Assembly (NCBI RefSeq): GCF_000497045.1
Contig: NW_015961951.1
Coordinates: forward strand, 124,001-188,000
Direction of reading: 5' to 3'
Length of the DNA: 64,000 nt
Origin: Kalmanozyma brasiliensis GHG001
Taxonomy: Eukaryota > Basidiomycota > Ustilaginomycetes > Ustilaginales
In this document: piece by piece, positions 49,001-57,278 of the stretch
Layout of the letters: the number at the start of each line of letters is the position of its first letter
Position numbering within the stretch: the stretch's first letter is position 1
Notes under the pieces: model-generated
Database searches by the model: none
Told to the model about the DNA's origin: nothing
The model's input: the letters and a program-made list of their open reading frames with translations, nothing else
Translations under genes and position numbers: made by a program

Positions 49001-50532
49001 ATCGCACGGCTGTAATCGGTGTTGTTGCGCTGCTAGCCGGATCGAAGACGATACAAAGTGCACGAACCTATCTGTCGCAGCTCGGCCTGTCTCCGTCGAC
49101 CATCGAAGAGCTCGAAGCGTTCAACCTGAACGATGAAGTTGCGGCTGTACACTCTCGACTCGAACGGCTCTTCTCCCCAGATCAGCGGAACAGGTTGGCA
49201 AAAGCAGTCTCGCAGATCTCCGACGTGGTGGCCACAGCGCGCTTCTTCGGTGTACAGCGACCGTTCGTCTTCTCGCCACTGCTGGCACAGTCGAGCACCT
49301 TGTACAAGGGCGGTGTGCTGTTCACGATAGTAAGAGCGGGCAAGCGGCGAGATGTCGTCGCCGCCGGTGGGCGCTACGATGCGCTGCTCAAGCGCTTCGC
49401 CAACCCAACGGCGTCATCAGCGCCCTTGCACGGAGTCGGCGTCCAAATCGCTGTTGGCAAGCTGACACTCGGCCTCGCCAAGTACCAAGAGACGCAAGTG
49501 CCGAAGCTCCTTTCCAGGACCGAGGAGGAACGCAGCTTCGGGCTGTACACGCCGAGGAGGTGCGACGTCTATGTGGCCTCAACGCCCGGCTTGCTCGAGA
49601 CGCGGATGGAGATCTGCCGCGAGCTGTGGGCGCACAACATTGCAGCGGATCTCCAGTACGAGCATGCAACGTACGACTCGCCAGAAGCAGCCGCAGCAAC
49701 CTGTCGGGCCGAGGGAATCCTCTTGCTCGTCTTTGCCAAGCCCAGGTCGCCCGTTCTGAAGGTCAAGGTGGTCTTGCAACGCGCCGAGTACGAAGTGCCA
49801 CGTAATGAGCTGGTCGCTTTCGTGCAGGATCGCATCGCCAAGCAAAGAAGCGTCGATGTCCAAGTCGCAAGCTCGGCAGGAACCAGTGCCTTTGCAAACC
49901 GCTTCGGTCCGGCTGGTCTGGATGCGGCCACGATGCGCGCGACAGCTGGCGCTCCGGGAACACCAGTGATGGGCGGACACCATCACCATCACCCTCACGC
50001 AGCCTTCTCGCGTACCTACAGTGGTCACGATGTTATGCCATCCGCGACGATTGCTGTTCGAGAACGCGAGATGGTGCTTCCAGAGAGGCCTATTCACCCC
50101 AGCAAGAAAGGCGATAAGAGCCAGAACAACCGTCAGAAACCATCATCACGCCAGCTGGTATTGGACAAAGCGTCTAGGCAGGTGTCGAAGTTTGCTGATC
50201 AGCTACAGTCGGGCAACGTGCCGATCCTCGCCGTCGACTTCACCGGTGCCACCTTCGACCGGCTAGCTGCAGCACTTACGGCGTGTCTCGGGAGTCAGAG
50301 CGAGGACACGGGCAGCGGCACGACCGCCTCCGAAGACGAAATGCTCTTCCGCGCTTTCCTCGAGCCCCTCTCCGCCGACGAGAGGGAGTATGCGCGATTG
50401 ATCAAGTCGAGGGCGGTGGATTTCGCCTTCCCAGACGCGGGCAACTCGGCGGCAAACGTGGTGGGTTGCGGAAGGGTGTTCTTGTATTCACTCAGGGAGG
50501 ACAAGTTTGCGCTGGTCGGGTGTGGGAGGTAG
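46078..50532 (+). CDS. GCN2: Gcn2, eIF2-alpha kinase of the amino-acid starvation response
   Basis: A 1484-residue intronless kinase that phosphorylates eIF2-alpha when uncharged tRNA accumulates. Residues about 12-145 form the RWD domain that binds Gcn1 (LSPQEIAELQQTEIEAIESIL...YPFIAPTI). A charged coiled coil follows (165-230). The kinase starts with the glycine loop GKGAFGSV at 304, has catalytic lysine K326 (YAVKKIKL), a large acidic insert (about 370-560), HRDLKPSN with D613 and the DFG at 631-633. It carries the eIF2-kinase features YIQMEFVENRTL and FLYTSPE. A histidyl-tRNA-synthetase-like domain runs from about 790 to 1240, followed by a ribosome/dimer C-terminal domain. The pseudokinase domain that normally lies between RWD and kinase is not visible; only about 150 residues separate them. 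Confidence 0.95.
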   Translation: MRAPTSPPSLSPQEIAELQQTEIEAIESILDQDFSRVEQKAWKGAATSQLHEFQVVLRPDEERLKPLVCAYVLFRLPTKYPFIAPTIIIKQNDGRHKGLSAKHLTQLGEELNRKVKELLGAEMIWELISTGQEFISLNNVVPKEVRDGAPSLSLEEEMQRRAKEQEDRQVQEEQQERLRKQQAETERAQQLSQLIQEEANKKVALLKLEKDRKRESGYFGQHGPSTPVKGLAAFAATASATKAALAATAATSSDESRLETPVRADGFQSLGSLWPFRSPAGPGAPNAPSTSRYLSDFEEVEFLGKGAFGSVVKARNRLDGRFYAVKKIKLSSSPDEDERTLREISALSRLDHPHIVRYSTCWIEETHIPVGGLAGSDTDGFTSGRTLETNTTTSKTHASGPSLSMSAFGNGFSRLANASRPKNGRDDSFRATPDFDDDDDAFASGANSSNLTGSFADIRFADDDDDSIDQRNNGASSRGNLAASFHGGLLALRTPSDGSDDDSDASAEQDDDDVSEESSSEDELGADDFSRIRLSSRRASRTGRSVSRGVSVAPPAGSHPVQRVLYIQMEFVENRTLLEAIEKGLTEDEAWRILRQMVEALAHISSLGIIHRDLKPSNVLMYSNGDVKIGDFGLATNALQIADGNPGNTEVTADLAESSDLTGDLGTFLYTSPELRAKGGVKYNFKVDVYSLGIIFFEMLASQRVYRTGMERILLIRELRDREVVLPASWPHSKLEKQTALIRQMLDHDPDRRPSPLEILKSDLLPPKMEDEYIEECLRLMANPTSAYNHQLMDALFGRTAVDLVRDFTFDTGAETDQDTSLTTVVCDVIRNAARRHGAVEFTAPLLLPPNGLYSSNEKVVQMLDRTGRVVHLPYDLTVPFARVFARSSNQRFKRYEISNVYRENIVAGGQPRAVLAASFDIVSPEKSAAAEAEALAFVEKVLDEIPGVASENWVIHINHEAILSMILERVPAKHRTAVIGVVALLAGSKTIQSARTYLSQLGLSPSTIEELEAFNLNDEVAAVHSRLERLFSPDQRNRLAKAVSQISDVVATARFFGVQRPFVFSPLLAQSSTLYKGGVLFTIVRAGKRRDVVAAGGRYDALLKRFANPTASSAPLHGVGVQIAVGKLTLGLAKYQETQVPKLLSRTEEERSFGLYTPRRCDVYVASTPGLLETRMEICRELWAHNIAADLQYEHATYDSPEAAAATCRAEGILLLVFAKPRSPVLKVKVVLQRAEYEVPRNELVAFVQDRIAKQRSVDVQVASSAGTSAFANRFGPAGLDAATMRATAGAPGTPVMGGHHHHHPHAAFSRTYSGHDVMPSATIAVREREMVLPERPIHPSKKGDKSQNNRQKPSSRQLVLDKASRQVSKFADQLQSGNVPILAVDFTGATFDRLAAALTACLGSQSEDTGSGTTASEDEMLFRAFLEPLSADEREYARLIKSRAVDFAFPDAGNSAANVVGCGRVFLYSLREDKFALVGCGR

Positions 50533-51342
50533 AGCAGGGAGCGAGTCGTACAATGTGTCTAGGAACGAAATGATGATCGGATTGCGCTTCATTATTGGGA
50601 TCATTTTCAGAGCACCATTCTGCCCGCGACAACGTGATACGGCGGGTCTTCTGAGAATGGCAGCGTCAGATCCCAACAGTCCCGATGCCCAATGCTGAGA
50701 ACCGATGTCGAGCCAGGTCTCTTCATCGAGCAGCACGTGCAGCTGCTCGGCGCCTCGGCGAAGGGTGATGTAGGGGATGCCGTCGTCGTTGCGCATTAAT
50801 TTGAGATACTCGCGTCGCTCCAAAGCAGGGGCCGCTCTAGCATCTCGCTGTTGCCCCAGGTCGTTGAGGACCGATTGCGCTATGTCTTGTGCTGTAGCGA
50901 GAAGCAGGTAAGCTCGGAAATCCCGCCGCTGCTCCTGGTCGTTGGTGTGGATGACCGCAGAGAATTCCTCGACGCGCCAGATCTGAACACCGTCTCCTCG
51001 CATCTCCAGCTGTTTGACATGGGCATGCTGGTCCGGAAGCTTGTTCCGAATGCTCTCGATGCCATCGAGCTGATCTCCAAATGCGATCCGAGCCACCAAG
51101 TCGTATGTGCGAGCCGCGCTAGTCTCGGTCACGTGCGTGTTGCGGAAGTCCACATTGTGAACGCCCCGGAATGTCTGCCCTTGCGGTCTGGCGCGAACCC
51201 AGTTGAAGGCTTGGACGCTGCGAGTCGTCCAGTGCAGATTGACTGCACGATTGTCCGTTTCGTCGCGCGTGTCGATGAGACCAGTAGTGATGCTGTCGAC
51301 GACTGGCTCGCCTTTGTCGATCTCAGGACGTGGTCGATCATG
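50488..51342 (-). CDS. Hypothetical protein or pseudogene, 5' end unresolved
   Basis: An open frame of about 285 codons with protein-like composition (for example HWTTRSVQAFNWVRARP, FRAYLLLATAQDIAQSVL, LRRGAEQLHVLLDEETWLDI). No domain is recognised. The frame is closed upstream by TGA at 51343-51345 and has no ATG in its first part, so an upstream exon, a frameshift or decay must be assumed. A different frame just upstream reads VKTMIKSVVIDMIDHVLRS, and a candidate ATG exists at 51489. The 3' end overlaps the last 45 bases of GCN2 on the other strand. It may be a lineage-specific gene or a broken one. Confidence 0.35.
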   Translation of the reverse strand, partial: HDRPRPEIDKGEPVVDSITTGLIDTRDETDNRAVNLHWTTRSVQAFNWVRARPQGQTFRGVHNVDFRNTHVTETSAARTYDLVARIAFGDQLDGIESIRNKLPDQHAHVKQLEMRGDGVQIWRVEEFSAVIHTNDQEQRRDFRAYLLLATAQDIAQSVLNDLGQQRDARAAPALERREYLKLMRNDDGIPYITLRRGAEQLHVLLDEETWLDIGSQHWASGLLGSDAAILRRPAVSRCRGQNGALKMIPIMKRNPIIISFLDTLYDSLPALPPTPDQRKLVLPE

Positions 51343-52011
51343 TCAATCACAACCGATTTGATCATCGTCTTGACGGCCTCAATGCCGCCGATTGTTTACA
51401 AGGTCACGTACACGCTGAGCAGTGAGCATGTCGCGGGAAGAACCCGCAATGATGCTGGCGCAGGGTCGCCAAAGAGGTCGTCGTCATGAATGTGACTTTA
51501 GAGAAATCTCTTTTCACAATCACACACGCTGCTTCTATGCTGAGCTCAGCTTGACACCGACACGACAACGCTCCCAGAATGCACTTTGAACGAGAAGGGC
51601 GATGCATGTGCTGAGACCGTCTTGGTTGCGGATCAACCAGAGCTCAGCGCACTGGCTGACCGCATGCGAGCATGCATGCCCGCTTTATGGTTCGAGTGAG
51701 GCAGCGCAGAATCAGCAGCAATTGACGGCCGTTCTTTCATAGAGAGCCGACTTCATTTGAGACCTTGCTATTCAAACCTAATGCAAATCAGCCTGCGCCG
51801 CTCAGTTGGTCAATAGCTTTGGGAGCACGGAATGCTTTGGCGGCGCCATTGTCTTGCGCGCCGAGGAAAGGCGCAGCAGCTCGGAGACAAACTCTTCGTG
51901 CAGATTCACAAACGGAGCGGACGGCAGACGGGCATACTCTGGCAGGCATACAACCCGCCCCGCTTCCTCTTTTCAGAGTGTCCTCATCAACACCTCTTCC
52001 GTCCGACCACC
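51343..52011. other. Intergenic upstream of the helical paralogue
   Basis: 669 bases. It contains the palindrome GCTGAGCTCAGC at 51539-51550 (also at 31211 and 31221) and the segment 51728-51770 similar to 41518-41560. It may hold the first exon of the minus-strand frame at 50488-51342. Confidence 0.45.
51728..51770 (+). repeat. Duplicated upstream segment, copy 2
   Basis: Counterpart of 41518-41560, with GCCGTTCTTTCAT, ACTTCAT and ACCTTGC at equal spacing, 284 bases before the start codon at 52012. Confidence 0.55.
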
Positions 52012-52566
52012 ATGCAAAGTGACAACGACTCTCCTCAGCACAACATGAGCCAACAATCGGAGGAGCTCATGGCTTTTGCCGAAGATCTCAAGAGGAATGC
52101 CGAAGATCTCAAGGAGAAGGCCAACAGCGTGAGCGCAACTCTAAAATTTGAATCCATACAAGCTCGCGGCGTCCTGCCCGACGACGATTCTGTGAGCGAA
52201 GCGCGATTCCTTTGCTCCTTGCTTGTCATCTGCAGCAAAGAGATGGTCGAGCTTGCCAGCACCAACATCGAGCTCTCGGCCGAACAATTGGTGGTGTTTC
52301 TCGAACGAATCTCCATTGCGGTGGTCAACGCCCGCGAAGACTACGACCAGATCCAGAAGACATGGTCCAGCATCAAAAATAACATCACAAATGCCATCCA
52401 AAAACTCGACGAGGACGTCAGGCAGGAAATCACAGCAGTTTGGGAGGAAGAGGCGATCCGGATCGATATATGGTTGTGCGGAATCGATGCAGACTGTCGA
52501 CGGCTCCTCCTCGACCTAGCCTCACAACTCGGACCCACGTTGGCGATTCGTCAATGTCATGCCTGA
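52012..52566 (+). CDS. Helical protein, knuckle-less paralogue of the 41972 gene
   Basis: A 184-residue, largely helical protein I do not recognise. It aligns by eye with residues about 40-178 of the protein at 41972. Shared features in order are a GV/GI-LP motif, a helix with ICSKEMVELAS versus LRNQEIISLSQ, VVNAREDYDQIQKTW versus VLNANHNLLQVKNLW, LDEDVRQEITAVWEEEAIRID versus EDRMEVREAWKVETDRIEA, and a C-terminal D-x5-L-x3-L helix. The two N-terminal CxxC pairs are absent; a polar segment (MQSDNDSPQHNMSQQS) replaces them. Its upstream DNA is also partly homologous, so the two genes probably arose by duplication. Function unknown. Confidence 0.6.
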   Translation: MQSDNDSPQHNMSQQSEELMAFAEDLKRNAEDLKEKANSVSATLKFESIQARGVLPDDDSVSEARFLCSLLVICSKEMVELASTNIELSAEQLVVFLERISIAVVNAREDYDQIQKTWSSIKNNITNAIQKLDEDVRQEITAVWEEEAIRIDIWLCGIDADCRRLLLDLASQLGPTLAIRQCHA

Positions 52567-52622
52567 TTGTGCATTGGTCCGAACGACTGCCTTTTTGTTT
52601 GTGATACAACCGATATGATTGA

Positions 52623-54358
52623 CTAGAAGAACGCCTCGAACGACCAAAACTCCTGATGACTGCCGATGCTCTCTCCCTTTTCGCGCTCCGCCTCGCTGTC
52701 GTACTGGCTTGGCTGCAGCTCTCCCCGATGCATGCGGACCAGCTGCATTGCTGTTAGCTTCCAAACGCTTGCCTCGCCACCTGCCCAATCCTGTCCGCCG
52801 CCCTGGAGCAATCCCGATTCCAGCAGCTTACCTTGCGAACCCGTGTAGCGCTGCTCGAAGACGTACAGCGCACGCACAGCTTTTGGCAGGTGCTCGTCAA
52901 CGTTCTCGCGAGCGTCCGCGAACAACTGCTCCCATGCCAAGTCCGCAGATGCCTCGTGCTCGGTGATGAAGTTCGAGGTGGTGAATGCGGGCCTGCCACG
53001 GCACACGTAATAGTAGATGAACTGCGCGAGCAGCGCGCGCAGGAACGTGCGCTGAAGCTGCGGGCTGTCCGCAAAGAGATCCAGGTAGAGCGACGTGAAG
53101 AGATGCGCGTTGTTGAGGTGCATTCTGCGATCGCCACCGTTGAACAGGCAATGAGAAGGTGTCAGTGGTCGCCCGTGGAAGTACTGGGGAAAGAGGGCGG
53201 TGCTTACAGGAAAAAGTCGTGTTTGTAGGCCTTGCCGTCGGCTTGACGGGGTACTGCGCCAAGTAGTAGCGCCGAAAGCAAGGCAAGGTCGCTCATGGCG
53301 GTCTCGAGATCGATTTTCCCGTCCGCGATTGCCGCCCATCGATCGACGTACTCCTGAATGACACCTCGTCCGCTGCCCTCTTCAAAAGGCTTATCCGGCA
53401 ACGAAGACTCCTCCTCCTTCAGCCCCAGCCTGTCGACGCTCAGCCTGTCATCCATCTGAACCTCCCTAACCAGCTCCAACAACCCCTTCTTCTCCTCCCG
53501 CACCGACGCTCCCTTCTTCAGCCAATCGAGCTCGAACAACCAAGCATGACTCGCACCTGTCGCTGCAGCCATAGCCAACCCCTCCGCAGCCACCTCCTTC
53601 ACCACCATCTCCAACCCATACCCGAAATGGATCAACGCATGGATGACCCCTCCGTAAAACCTCACAATCATCTTTGCCTCCCCCTCGTTCGCCTCCTGAC
53701 TGAACACGTAGCGGTGCAACACCTCGCGAAAGCCCAACTGGGCCACGACGCGATCGAAAAAGTGCAGATAGCTCCAGTAGTAGCGTGCGTCGCCAAGGTG
53801 GGCTGTCCAGTTGCCCTCGGAGATTTTGGTGATGGACGATCCGCCCTTGCCAGAGCCGCTGGTGTCGGAGAGGTGGGGATCGTATTTTGAGCGATCGTTG
53901 TAGCTGAACGACGAGAGATAGTGCTTCTGTTGGTAGGCGTAGTGGCGCTCCAGCTGAGCAGGGGTTGCTTTCAGCGTCGTATCAGCTATCAGTTGGTGCA
54001 GCGAATGGTTATGCATTCCTTTTTGGTTAAAGAAGGAGTGATGAGATGCGTGGTTCTCTGCAAGGAGGTTGGCGAGAGTGGTTGCCGAGGATGGATCGAT
54101 GAAGGGGGCTAGTTCTGGAAAGGCTGACGTGCGGCAGGTCAAAGGATCGATAGTGACGCCGGTCGGCGGTGATGTTGAGGACATCTTGGACGAGCGAGCG
54201 GCAATCGCGGTGCTGAACGGTCTAGTATGCGCTGTGAAGGTGCTGGGCGAGACAACCTGCAGCTGAAGTGGACGGTAGAGCGACGACGGTGCGGAGAGGG
54301 GGCCTAGTCGAGTTGTGCGGACGGGTGCTCGACGGAAGAGCAACGTGCGTGCGAGCAT
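52623..54358 (-). CDS. Questin-oxidase-like protein, two exons
   Basis: A 550-residue protein of the questin-oxidase-like family (formerly DUF4243), whose characterised fungal member performs a Baeyer-Villiger-type anthraquinone ring opening. Exon 1 is 54358-53208 and exon 2 is 53124-52623. The intron has GTAAGC and GCAG borders, and joining gives KHDFFL-MHLNNAHLFTSL. Family text includes NHASHHSFFNQKGMHNHSLHQL, AYQQKHYLSSFSY, GGVIHALIHFGYGLEM and FIYYYVCRGRP. The His pairs in these motifs may bind a metal or cofactor. The first 58 residues, rich in Arg, Ser and Leu without acids (MLARTLLFRRAPVRTTRLG), look like a mitochondrial presequence; a second ATG at 54184 would give a cytosolic form. 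No other polyketide-pathway gene is nearby. Confidence 0.8.
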
Positions 54359-54756
54359 CGACGTTGAGTGCTGCGTTGAAGGAGAAGCTGGAGCAGCCAG
54401 TGGCAGGAACGTTGTGGGACAGCACGACGCTCGATGCTTGAGTTTGGTGCAAGAGGTGGAGGACGGGGCCCGCCAAACGAAGCGGGGTTAAGCTTTCGCC
54501 GAGATTCAGGGTCCACTCTGCGTGACAGGCCACATCCACATCAAATCTATGCCAGCGGTCTTGGACAACATACGTTACACAGCACAAGGTCTGCCGAGCA
54601 AAATGAGAACGTTCTGATGAAGCGCGAGTTGCAACGAAACAGGCAAATGATGAACGGAACCACGGTGACATGGATAGGAGAGGGAGAAGCGAGGACGAGG
54701 GAGCAAACCAACAAGGTGCTTTCCGAAGCTCAGGCGCGAGCGAGACAGGCAAGCCT

Positions 54757-55296
54757 TTAGCCGACCTTACTGATCTCCAGACCCTCCAAGACGCCCTTAT
54801 CCAGCGAGTCGAACTTAGTAAAGACGCCCTTTGTGACATCGAGCCAGTTGGACGTGCAACCTGCGCACTTGTCAACCACATGTACGGTTGCCTCCTTGCC
54901 ATTGGGGTCTTTGATCCTGAGTTGATCGCCGCAGGCAAAAGGGGAGTCGTCCGAGATAGCCGCGATCATGCTGCTATCGTTCGGGGTGGTGGCGCCTGGA
55001 CAGGCGGGATTGTCGAGCTGGTGTCCGGCGTAGTAGGTCGCTTTGCCACCCGAAACGTGCGCACCCGAACGCGATTTGTGGTGTCGACGAACCTTCTTGG
55101 CGCTTTGCTCGGCGTTGATGGGGATGCGAGGTTGGGAATACGCAGCGAGCGAGTCGGCCAGGTGTGCCGGAGCAGCATCATTGATGATGGACGGAAGCTC
55201 GTTGGAGTTGTCGACAAGGTCGGCAGTGGCTGACGGGACGAGAACGAGGCTCGTTGCCACCACAAGCAGCGTCAAGAGACGTCTGATCTGAGTCAT
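54757..55296 (-). CDS. Secreted RlpA-like double-psi beta-barrel protein
   Basis: A 179-residue secreted protein. A signal peptide of about 25 residues (RRLLTLLVVATSLVLVPSATA) is followed by a short spacer with a basic KKVRRHHKSR site. The C-terminal domain (about 85-179) is of the double-psi beta-barrel type (RlpA-like, Barwin/expansin-related). Its markers are GGKATYYAG, NPACPGATTPNDSSMIAAI, FACGDQLRI and VHVVDKCAGCTSNWLDVTKGVF. The Asp of VVDKC and the paired cysteines are typical. Fungal members include wall-loosening and protease-inhibitor-like proteins, some secreted into plants. A role at the plant surface is inference. The ATG at 55296 starts the signal peptide directly; a TATA box lies about 145 bases upstream. 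Confidence 0.85.
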   Translation of the reverse strand: MTQIRRLLTLLVVATSLVLVPSATADLVDNSNELPSIINDAAPAHLADSLAAYSQPRIPINAEQSAKKVRRHHKSRSGAHVSGGKATYYAGHQLDNPACPGATTPNDSSMIAAISDDSPFACGDQLRIKDPNGKEATVHVVDKCAGCTSNWLDVTKGVFTKFDSLDKGVLEGLEISKVG

Positions 55297-56362
55297 ATCT
55301 GTTCGAGATCGTTCGAGCTGAGCGAGTGGTCGGCACTTCGAGTTGGCAAGACCGATGGAGATCACTGGATGTTGGGAGCGAAGAAGGTGAGGAGCAAGCA
55401 AGCCGTTCTCTCTGAACAAGCAAACCGAGAGCTCGGTGGGTATATATATTCATAGAGTGTCCTCATCTCCACCGAGCGCGCACAAACCGCCGGGCCGAAA
55501 CTCAGCCAGATGTGTCTGCGTGTCACAAACTAAGGCGACTGGAGGGGCGCATCCATCGCATGCACACCCGCAAGGGCCCGGTGACTAGACCGCTCGCGTA
55601 CAGCAATTCGATGCAAAGGGATGCATCAAAAGCGGGACAAAACATGCCTTCCGTCGGCATCTGTCGAACAATACCATGGCGAGCTGGACGTAGCAGTGGC
55701 GTGGGGCCGACGCTTCGGAAGGAGCAAGCCAACAGCCACCTCGCAAGCGGCATATGAAGGGCGAGGACCGCCTTTCGCTCTGTGTGCGCTTGCCGAAGCA
55801 TGCAGTCGATCGCGCTAACTTAGCTGCAGACGAGCGGCCCGCACCTCGATGCATCTTTGTCTGCCACTGCTCGAGCCTCTCGAGCTTCACTTCACCGAAA
55901 GCGAGCAGTGCGCACAATTGGAAGCTCGCAGCTCACTTTGCCTGGACGACTGATCCAATAGACTCAACAGCACAGGCTCGTGACTAGACGTCCAAATCGA
56001 TCTCACAAACAAAAGGACATCGCTTTCACGTTTGTGTATTGCTCTGATCGATAGCGTGGGAGCGACGCTACCAGTGCTTGTGCATAGCCATTGCAGAGCG
56101 CTCGCTTCTCCGAAGACCTTCGCTTAGGTCTTGAGGGGGTCGTGGCCCCAGTCTTTTGCGGCGGCGCGGAGAAAGGGTGCAGATGTGCGTGTCAGCATAC
56201 TCGGGCTCGCGTGCGAGGGTATCAGAGGGCGGGCCACGACCAAAAGGGGAGTGCGAAGAGCGATAAGAGCGCGTGAGAAGGGGAAAGCCCGTGCTTGGAC
56301 GCGGGCTTGCCCTGCTGATGCAGAGAGGGTTGTTCAAGAAGGTTCTGAAGGCTGCAGCGAGC
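55297..56362. other. Intergenic upstream of the secreted barrel protein
   Basis: About 1.07 kb between the secreted-protein promoter and the 3' end of the Med22-like gene. No gene or repeat is recognised apart from the TATA box at 55441. Confidence 0.45.
55441..55450 (-). promoter_or_regulatory. TATA box of the secreted barrel protein gene
   Basis: TATATATATT, an uninterrupted TA alternation about 145 bases upstream of the start codon on the minus strand. Confidence 0.5.
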
Positions 56363-57225
56363 TCAGCCCGCCGAGACGTCCTCCATCTCGTCATCCTCCA
56401 AGTCCTCTGTGGCGGTGTGGGTCTTGATGAAGGTGCGATCCATGTCGTTGACGAGATCCTCGGCTTTTCCGACGTCCAGCCCCATGATTTCGCCAAGCAG
56501 CAGGGCGCAGCGCAGCTTCTCCGCTTCGGTGCTCTTGATCAGCTCGACGGCTTCGTCGTTCAGCGCTGGATCTAATGATTTGGACAGCAGAAGGGAGAGC
56601 TTGAGCGCTTCTGAGAGGAGAGAGAGGGTTTGAGTGGATCGGACCTGCGACGCGTAGCAAAACAACAGAAGTAGAGACGATGGTGAGCGAGATCGCTTTG
56701 GAGTCGGTGGAAGGCGAGATGAGCTGCACGTACCATAATATCGGCTCTCGCCTCGGTCTGGAACGCTTCTTGTGCTACGCGGTACTTGTCCTTATCCGCG
56801 ATCTGTTCGCCCACAAATAATCAATGAGGTCAGTACTTCGTTCCAAGTCCGCGACTGTGACCTGGCGGACTGCAACTTACGCTGGCAAGCGAGACGAGCT
56901 CCTTGTAGCTCGATAACAAGGTCTCGACTTCTGCATCGATCGTCTTGTTGACGCCTTCCTCTAACGAGTCGAGGTACTCTGCCGAATTGGACAACCGGGA
57001 GTTGCTGGTAGAAGCTGCTGCTGCTGTCGAGGCGGTGGTAGCAGAAGTGCCGATCTTGCCCAGATTGAGTGCGGTGGGCAGGGCGACGTCCGAACGGAAG
57101 TTGGATGATGATGCTGATGATGATGATGATGCGTCGGGTTGGCCGGCTGGAGATCGAAGATGGGCGGGGATGTTGGTCGTCAGATCGGTGGTCGTCTCGA
57201 AGGCTGGTCGAGGTCGCGGTTCCGT
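56363..57225 (-). CDS. Probable Mediator subunit Med22 (Surf5), at least three exons, 5' end unresolved
   Basis: Probable subunit 22 of the Mediator head module, which links activators to RNA polymerase II. Exons on the minus strand are about 57225(or 57203)-56881, 56802-56734 and 56644-56363. Borders GTAAGT/ACAG and GTACGT/GCAG are all in phase 0. Joined text reads SYKELVSLAS-IADKDKYRVAQEAFQTEARADIM-VRSTQTLSLLSEALKLSLLLSKS, the helical pattern of Med22. Residues before this are Ser/Ala-rich with a (TCA)n-encoded Ser run. The first exon has no in-frame ATG: it is closed by TAA at 57228-57226. A CACTAAAC branch-like site followed by GACCAG at 57204 suggests an upstream exon I could not place. 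The assignment rests on pattern, not on strong identity. Confidence 0.6.
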
Positions 57226-57278
57226 TTAGTGATCGCCGACATGTATCGCTGGCTAGCAGCGGCAATTGTGCCAGTATT

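Noticed and set aside
49975..50000. CATCAC repeat encoding a histidine run in GCN2
   Set aside because: A short in-frame low-complexity stretch within a linker of the C-terminal part; no sign of an inserted tag or element.
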